From: Latrodectus hesperus
Taxonomy: Eukaryota > Arthropoda > Arachnida > Araneae > Theridiidae
Length of the DNA: 64,000 bases
Reading direction: 5' to 3'
Assembly: GCA_037975125.1 (NCBI GenBank)
Contig: CM075853.1
Span: forward strand, 34,742,613-34,806,612
In this document: one piece after another, positions 56,041 to 64,000 of the stretch
Position numbering within the stretch: position 1 is the stretch's first letter
Layout of the letters: the number at the start of each line of letters is the position of its first letter
Made by a program: the position numbers and the translations under genes
Notes under the pieces: generated by a model
Told to the model about the DNA's origin: nothing
The model's input: the letters and a program-made list of their open reading frames with translations, nothing else
Database searches by the model: none

Positions 56041-59000
56041 TAAATTTTAAGTTATATTTATTTCTTTATAGTACAGGCGAGAAAGGCTTTATTCAAAATT
56101 GGTTTATCGTGACAACAATTTTAATTATTTTGTTTAACTGCTTAAAAACTCGATAGCCTATTTGTTGTAGAAATCGTAATTATATACCTTAAATGAAGTA
56201 ATTAATTAAATGAAAACATAACACGATTCAAGCGATCAAACATAATTAATATTCTAACTATTTGCACATGACAAAATTATTTTTATATGTAACTATGCAC
56301 ACTTTAAGGAAATATTTCTATGTATATTTCAATTATTAATTTTTTCTTTAATTTTTAATAAAAAGTAATTGCACAATCTGTCATACCTGTTATTTTTTTA
56401 CTCTCGTATAGGTAATAATATTTATTGAAAGATCGTTTCAATAAATTTATTATTTAAAGATCAGTTATATTTGATACTTGTTTATTTGGTTCAAAGTAAC
56501 CTCTCTGAAGTCTCTTTTCATTTTCCATGTCAAATTAAAAACAAAAATTTGTGCCTATTTAAGACATTGTAGCATAATTTTTGCATAATGTAAAATATTC
56601 TTAAATATTTGAATATGGTATGACTTATGCTCTTAATGTAAAATTCTTAATACATGTCACTGAATAATAGATGATTCCTAATAAATGTCAAATAAAATAT
56701 AACTATTTTAATATTCTTAAAAAATATAAAACTGCTTGAATAAGAATAAATCTAAAAAAGCTTTTAAAATGTAGTATTACGTTTTTCAATTCAGAAAAGA
56801 AATCTATTTCTTGAATGTGAAATAGGAAGTATGGTATTCGTGAATGTGAAATACAAGACTACAGATAGTCGTGTTACTAAAATTAGTACTCTTTTTAAAT
56901 ATACCTTACATGATATCCATTCTTTGAAATACAGTATACATTTTAGAGAAGAGATTTCCGGCTAAGACTTCGAACTTCTCTATTACTCATGGTTAAAAAA
57001 TACGTAAACGATTTTTGGAAATATTACGAACCATCGTTAATATTTAATTACAAAACTGTTATGTCTTAATATAATATATATATACAAATAGAACGAAATA
57101 ACATACTTAGAACAGTGTTAAAAATATGTTTAAAAATGATAAATTCAATTTTTAATTTTGAAATATTTTGTTAATATGTAAAAACGAACTCCTTTTTCGT
57201 CAATTCCATCACTAAAACATTATATAATCTTTTTACATTTACTTTTTAATTTCAATTCACTAGCATTTTGCACTGATTTAAAATATATTTTCAAATGAAT
57301 GTCCCATTATTTTATCTAAAACAAATATTTATGTTATTAGGAAAAATAATGGTTTTAATTTTTCTCTTTTCGCATCATTTTTATGTTAATATTTTCAGAT
57401 AGTCAATAAAGATTTTATTTCACAAATGAAAGTTTATTTTTAATACTAAAAATAAACACGTAATATTAAATTTTCCATAAACATGATGTATGAATTCTGT
57501 AAAATCTTTTAGTAATTAATTTTTTTCCATATCGTCTTAAATTTACATTTAAGGCTTTGACGAAATATTCTATAAGAATAAAATAAATTTACAACAAATA
57601 TCACCAACAGAAACATCATATGTTACAAATTAATGCATGGAACTTTTTTTAATATTTTTTTATAAATTTTTAAATCACATGAAAATTTTTTATATTAAAT
57701 TAAATAAATAATTACATTTATAATGAAATGAAAATCAACGCTCAAAATGTTTTTATTTATATGTAAATTGCACATCTAGTACTAATCTTCAAGTATCGAC
57801 AATTTGTTTAACAAAACATTCATTAAACGCATAACTAAAAAGCGAGCAGAATAACTATGTTTGAACTAGGTTAAAAAGATACAATTGAAACCATACCTGT
57901 CTTTAAATAAAAAGATACTAATATATTTCAACAAAAACAAATATTAGTTTTTCAAAATAATTCTATCGATGCATGTATTTAGAAACTTAATCAAATATGT
58001 CAAGCAACTTGCCGTTATCTTTAGAATATTTTAAAGGGATTTTGAAACAAAAAGGTTGATCGTAGCAGAAAAGAAATCTATTATTTCCAAGGGAACTAAA
58101 TTCGTTTAATCATATTGAATACTTACACAATTAATCATTTTTTCCCTAGCTTCTCCAAAAAAGGAAAAAAAGTTTCTTTAGGGAAATGTTTATTTTAAGC
58201 TCTTGAAGAACAATTATACAAAGAACAACTTGTGTGTGCCCACAAAAAGTGGTAACAAAATAAAATTACTTTCAGACTTAATTAAAACAACCATGAATAT
58301 AAAAGAAAAAATGAGTTAACACAAAATTGCTCTGGGACTAAGCAAATATTTTAAGGATCTCAAAAGTAAGATAATTAAATGAAAATAACGACGTAGTTTA
58401 GTTTTCAAAACAAAATGTAAACATTAAATAAGAATTTTTTTCTAATTTTACATAAAAACATTTTTTCCACTAACAATGGATGGACGGATCATTCTTTTTT
58501 ATTTCTTTTAAAAGCAAAATTATGATAGTTTGGAATAAACCCAAATGTTTGTCCTTGAACTTCTGGCACGAGATTTCAAATAAAGCAAACTATAAAAATA
58601 ATAGGGAAGTAAACCTGGATATTTTTTATGCATATACTCAGTTTTAATCGTAGAAGCTAAGCCTAATCAACATATTTCAAATTTTAAACATTCTAAAATA
58701 AAAAAAGAATCTTTTGTGTGCTGTTTTTGCAATTTATATTCCCAAAAATAAACGAAAAACAATCTATTTTTTCTTTCATTTTTCAGGGATTCGATACTTT
58801 TAAATCCTTTCACAATAAAAGCGTTCCACTGTAGTTTCCCGGATGAACTGTATTGTACTTTTTCACTATGAATTCTATTTCATAGTTTGGTAGGTTTCTT
58901 TCTTCTTTTTTTTAAATTTAGTTTTTTTTTCATTACGGTGCTTTTGCGCTATTTTCTCCTGAATACTTTTTTTTTATTTCAGGTGACTTATGTAGCACTG

Positions 59001-62000
59001 AAAATTGATATTTTAAAGCGTTATTACACAACCAAAGGCTTTTTTTTAAAAGAAAAGTTCAAAAAATGTTCTACCGGAAAGGAAAACTTTTTTCAATCTG
59101 AGTAAATATATTAATACTGAAAAGAAATTGTCTTTATAACTATTATTTTTCATTTTTAAACAACAGAGTAAATTCCAGGATAAGCTCCAGAGAATAAATG
59201 TTATAAATATTTAATTTTCAAGTTGCTAAATTTTTACATTTTTTACACAAGAGTAAATTTTATGTAAATTTATTGGACTTAGTATGACTCTTTTTTCTTT
59301 TCATTGAAAAAATTGTTAATAGCACAAATATTTAAAATTAAAATGAATATATTTCTAAATTAAAGGATATGACGATTATAAAATTTTTTTTTCTATATTG
59401 TTTAAACGATGAAGCATTTCGCTTGTAAAACTCATTATACCGTCTGTTAAAATTATGATATTTTATTCGGCTATGTGAATAAAAAAATAATAATTTGTGT
59501 TTTATTGTTATAAAATAAAAAAATTAATCAAATATTGCATTGGTATTATACAAAAAGAAAGATATTAATATAATAAATATAAAATATTTAATGAAATTAA
59601 ATATTTTATTATAATAGTTGTATGAAATTATTTTATATTTTTATTTCTGAAGTTATAATTTAATATACAAAACCAATAGAGAGGGAGAGAGAAAGAGAAT
59701 TAAATAAAAACTCATTTTAAATATTTAGCTTAAATTAGTTATATATATTCCGATACAGTGTTAAAATTAAATATTTTGCTGATAATTTATTAGCTATTAT
59801 TCATTAAAATTTTTTTAACTTTACTCATTTCAACAAAACTTAATTTTCATTTCATTAAGCTTATTATATCATATCATTAAACTTAATTTTTCTCTTCATC
59901 AAACGTATTTATTTCATTTTATTAAACAGCTACAGTAAGTAACTATAGCAAAGAATTAAAATAGGATTTTTTTTATTAAATCACTGTAATGAACTTAACA
60001 TTTGACTAGAATACCCAACTGTTTATCGTACAATTACAAAACTCGCTGTTTATGCTTAATGCCCTAATTTTCAGGTCAATGTTTCCTGTGATTTCTTAGA
60101 TTTTACTAATACTTTTGAAGTAGAAATTACAAGAAATACATCTTAAAACTATGTGTTAGTCGTATTAACTCACGTATGTAGCGATAAAAAATAGAGGTAA
60201 ATGTATCTATCCTAAGTAAATGTAAATGGATGTATCTTCAATGGTAATAATTAATCTTTTAACCTGTAAGTAAACATGTTGGAAGTTCAGAAATTGTTAG
60301 TCATAATTTCTTACAAGATATTAGCAATTAATTATTATAAAATTTTAGTTAAAATTAATAATAATTTAATAGCAGATAATTTGAATAAGAGCCGTAAAAA
60401 ATTTGTTGTGAAACAATGATTTAAGAGAAACAAGGCCTAAGGTTTTAATATTTTTAATCTATCTAATCACATCTGTATTTCTAACTAAAATGTAATTTAT
60501 ATTGTTAATATTGTAAACATATCATAAGTTTCAATACAATAAAATTTAATAAAGATAGTTAACAACTGAATAAAATGGAATAAAAGTTGTTTCAAATTGC
60601 AATGTCAGGTTTTATATATGAGCATTAATCGAAAGGTGAAATTATTTGAAAGAGCTCTATTTATGGGGTAAAGCAGTATAAATGGAAGCAATATGTGATT
60701 TAAAGCAATATAAATGTCCATAAACTTTGTAGTAAAAGTGTATAGTAAAAGTGGTTGACCTCATTCCAGAACAACAGACACAGGAAATCAATATCAATTT
60801 TATCACACTTTTCTTGTGGCAAAATTAGTATTGATTTTTTGCAGTCTTTTCACTAGAATGGTTATCTTACAATGTAAGTATATTTAGTACTATACTACTA
60901 TTGGTACTATTGGCAGCAATTATGGTATCTATATATGTCACTTATATAAATGTACACTTAATTGCTCTAATTTTTAAAACGTATGGTATCATAAATTAAG
61001 ATTCAAATTTCCAAAAATAAAATTCTTTAGTTTTTAAGTATTCCCATGTTAATTACATCTCAATGAATGTATTTTCAAAATTTGGCAAGGGAGTTTTTAT
61101 TTGAGATGGCGATTCATCGATTTGACAAATTGGAAAGTTATAAATTGATTGTAATCAAGTTTTTTAGTAAATTAATAGAGACTGGATACATTTCTTAATA
61201 TTTTTGTAACTGATAACATTGTAATTATTTTTAATATTTAAATTAAAGAATATGAAATGAAGATTTTAGATTAAAGATGGAAAATTATTTAAAAATTAAC
61301 AAGTAACATTTTTTACCATAGTAAATTAATCTAATAAAAAATTTATTTCACTAACTAAAGAAAATATTGCATTTCACTGAATTTGTTGTAAAACTTATTT
61401 CTACTGTACTTATGAAAATATGTACACTAACTAAAGCAAAGATTTAATTTCCGTCAATTCACTTTTTATTAAAATAAAATAGTATTGTAAACAATTTATG
61501 AAAATTTTTATTGCTGAGTAATTAAATATGGTGAATTCATTATTGATTTTTAGTTTAACTCGAATGACATAAGTTTGAATGTAGGAAATTGAATCATGTC
61601 AAACAACACTTGAATGGTTTATTGGCAATTAAACGCGAATCGCCTTGATCTTCTAAATGCTGATAACACCCGGTTCCCTTGACTTAATCTCATGCCGAGC
61701 GGAAACTAAGTTCGGCAGAGCATCTAGAAAATGTAAATCTCCATCAAACGACCAGAGGACGTCCATTACATGTTATCAGGTTCTAAAGATTACCAGTGTC
61801 CGCAACCAATTTTGGGGTCAATCAAACGAAGGAATTGATTTTGAATATCAGAGTGTAGAAAATAAGTGGATTTCCCGATTTAAATATTAGAGCTTGTAAG
61901 CAAATTGTACTGATATTATGGATATTTAAGATTCAAAAAATGAAAATCATTGCCAAATACTATCGAATTCAAGTTAAACTACTTCAAATTTTTTACTATA

Positions 62001-62477
62001 GTAGTTCGGAGTTTTTAAACACAATGGAACAGAATACTCAGAAATAATCCATTTAATATGGGAATCCTTCAATGAACATTCATATTTTGACTTAACAATG
62101 ATATCTTTATATTATATATACATATGTTTATATGTGTGTATTTTTGAATGAATTTATAAATATTTCGTATAAGTATATATATATATATATATATTATACG
62201 TATTTATTGTGTATAGTTCTATTATTGTGTATAGTTTAGGGTAATTTTTCCAAAATAGGCAAAATAGCTACATTTTAAAGAGATAATTTTCAAAAAATTT
62301 CAAACATATGTTAAAATATATCGATTTTATGATTCTCAGCTAAATGTAACAGGTCTCTAAACTAGGAATATTTATATTTTTAGTGCATATATTAACCACT
62401 CATTATAAATTAGATTCCTTTAAATGTTTTAGCAAATTTCGATAAATTAGTTTAGGTATTTAAAATAACTAAATATA
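56041..62477. other. AT-rich stretch, no gene seen
   Basis: More than 6 kb of AT-rich DNA. The plus-strand frame 58887-59105 is F- and K-rich and judged chance. A GC-richer patch at about 61630-61890 carries a 77-codon plus-strand frame from an ATG at 61657, with balanced composition (ISCRAETKFGRASRKCKSPS) but no domain I recognise. It might be a decayed coding or repeat fragment. Confidence 0.45.
62173..62194. repeat. Short (TA)n microsatellite
   Basis: About eleven TA dinucleotides. Confidence 0.9.
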
Positions 62478-62479
62478 TA

Positions 62480-64000
62480 CAGGGTGATCCAAAAGTCAGG
62501 ACGAATTTTAAAAATGAATAATTCGAAAACGAATCACGATACAAAGATGCGGTTTGCATCAAACGGATAGAAAAGAAACCGGGTTTTGTGTGGCAATGAA
62601 AAAAAAGTTCTGTTGGCGACCAACAGATGGCGCTGTCGGAATTCTGATGTGGGATTATGTAATGCAACAAACGATATAAAAAGAAGCAACTACTGCAGGC
62701 AATGGTAGTCGAAGCTGGTATGCATCAAAATGCTGTCCATAGTTGAGAAAGCCCTCTTAGTTAAACTGTTTTATAAGAATTCGGAAAGTGCCATTGCGAG
62801 CATATAGCTACATGAAGGGTATGCGAGATAGTAAAGGACCAATAACGTCTTCTGCATTGAACAAAATTGTGAAAAAATTTGAAGCTACAGGTTCTTTGGC
62901 GTCACGTAAAAGAAGTGGATGTCCCTCAACTGCAGCTGCTGTTGCCACGACAGTGAAGCATGCGGTGCAAGCCATGTCGGCGGTTGCTGCACATGGGGAG
63001 TGCAGTGCTTGAGAAGTTTCGAGGCAGACAGGAGTGTCGTATGGAAGTGTCTGAAGAGCGCTGCGAGTAACTTTGCAACGGTATCCCTACAAGTTGCAAC
63101 ATAACCAAGAACTGAAACCTCCTGACTTCGACTCTCGCCGACATTTTGCGAATTTGGTCTTCAATAAGATGGAAGAGCAGCACTACTGGCTTCACACTGT
63201 GCTTTGGACAGATGAAGCACATTTCACACTCTCTGGCGCTGTTAACAACCACAATTGTCGAGTGTGGACCACAGAAAATCCACATGCATTTTTTGAGGTA
63301 CCCATGCAACAGCCTAAAGTGACAGTCTGGTGTGGCTTCACTGCTGATTTCATAATTGGTCCATTTTTTTCGAGGAAGTCACACAGACAGGTTTCCAAAC
63401 AGTTTCTGTCACCGGTAAGCGATATCTAGCACTGTTACAGAACAGCATTATTCCTGAACTGCAAGCCCGACAGGCACTCCAAACAGTCACCTTTATGCAA
63501 GATGGAGCACCACCTCATATTGTTCTGCCTGTGCAACGCCTGCTACGCTCAACATTTGGGGAGGATCGTATTATCAGTCGCTACTTTAATCACGCATCTC
63601 CAAGATCCAAGATCTCCCGATCTCACACCCTGTGACTTTTGGCTGTGGGGCTTCTTGAAGTGAAAAGTGTACAGCGACCAACCAGCATCACTAGCGGCAC
63701 TGAAAGATGCCCTCCACCAAAATGTGTCTGCCATAACGCAAGAAATGCTACTAAATGGTGTGAATGGTGTGGTGAATCGTATCACAGCTTTACTTCTGAA
63801 TGATGGACATCACATTGAACATTTACTGTAGTAAGTACTAATTAACTGTAATTAATCTGACTTCATTAATCATTGTTTCATTTGTAAATCATCTTTTGTT
63901 GCAATAAAACACTATAGCGCCATCTGTTGGTCGCCGACAGAACTATTTTTTTATTGCCACACAAAACCTGGTTTATTTTTCATTCGTTTGGTGCAAACCG
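62480..64000 (+). mobile_element. DD41D Tc1/mariner-superfamily element, right end outside window
   Basis: The left end CAGGGTGATCC starts at 62480 after a TA at 62478-62479. The left inverted repeat runs to about 62634, and its inner part is mirrored at 63916-64000. Shared blocks include GGTTTTGTGTGGCAAT, GGCGACCAACAGATGGCGCT and CGGTTTGCA. Base 64000 pairs with 62550, so about 70 bp of right end, plus the second TA, should lie just beyond the window. The whole element would then be about 1590 bp. The end sequence differs from that of the DD41D element at 16.4 kb, so these are related but distinct families. Confidence 0.88.
62730..63831 (+). pseudogene. DD41D transposase pseudogene
   Basis: A likely start is ATG 62730 (MLSIVEKALLVKLFYKNSES), with a frameshift near 62800 into SYMKGMRDSKGPITSSALNK and then KIVKKFEATGSLASRKRSG (helix-turn-helix region and basic linker). 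The catalytic part resumes at about 63073. The first Asp is in LWTDEAHFTL (63211), followed by NNHNCRVWTTENPH and VTVWCGF. A further shift precedes FMQDGAPPH (second Asp, 63501). A 7-bp tandem duplication, CCAAGAT at 63600-63606 and 63607-63613, then shifts the frame before PDLTPCDFWLWG (third Asp, 63634). Discounting that duplication, 41 residues separate the last two Asp. A stop follows FLK, and the C-terminal part runs to TAG 63829-63831. It is inactive. Confidence 0.85.

Noticed and set aside
61657..61890. 77-codon gene
   Set aside because: Balanced composition, but no recognised domain, no splice or promoter support, and the higher local GC can keep the frame open.
62452..62670. 72-codon minus-strand frame at the left end of the second DD41D element
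   Set aside because: It lies within the terminal inverted repeat and 5' untranslated part of the transposon and shows no domain.

Overview
This window looks like intergenic or intronic DNA from an arthropod nuclear genome. It is strongly AT-rich throughout. It has long (TA)n microsatellites, no operon-like gene packing, and no complete host protein-coding gene that I can defend. Its recognisable content is repeat-derived: Tc1/mariner-superfamily DNA transposons with TA target duplications, tRNA-derived SINEs, a MITE-like inverted repeat and simple repeats. The transposase types and SINE style would suit a chelicerate, most likely a spider. That placement rests on recalled family resemblance and was not tested by a search.

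Layout. 1-16 kb is AT-rich with no gene; a GC-richer block at about 1150-1930 stands out and could be regulatory or an unrecognised exon. 16.36-17.93 kb is a complete-ended but heavily mutated DD41D element. Two long TA tracts and a diverged 179-bp tandem duplication follow, to about 19.1 kb. 19-25.5 kb is AT-rich, with an unidentified more complex patch at 21.9-23.06 kb. 25.54-26.88 kb is a Tc1-type DD34E element. Its catalytic domain is open over 224 codons, but an internal deletion and a stop lie between the DNA-binding and catalytic parts. 27.3-34.3 kb holds three tRNA-derived SINE-like insertions, two of them with target-site duplications, plus two large microsatellites. 35.45-36.86 kb is a second, minus-strand DD34E element with a substituted catalytic aspartate. 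43.30-43.55 kb is a MITE-like inverted repeat.

The most intriguing non-transposon signal is at 51.49-51.65 kb. A TATA box plus TCAGT initiator lies about 80 bp upstream of a perfect 17-bp stem whose 14-nt loop contains AAATATTAC, which fits the NANTATTAC pattern of rolling-circle (CRESS-DNA) origins. No replication gene is visible nearby, so this is only a lead. 52.36-52.62 kb is a second, older copy of the SINE at 34.0 kb. 55.4-56.0 kb is another GC-richer block. A second DD41D element begins at 62.48 kb and runs off the window; TIR symmetry puts its end about 70 bp outside.

Functionally, nothing here forms a cooperating gene set. The four transposons are all defective for transposase, so any could move only with help from intact relatives elsewhere. 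I found no CRISPR array, rRNA or canonical tRNA gene.
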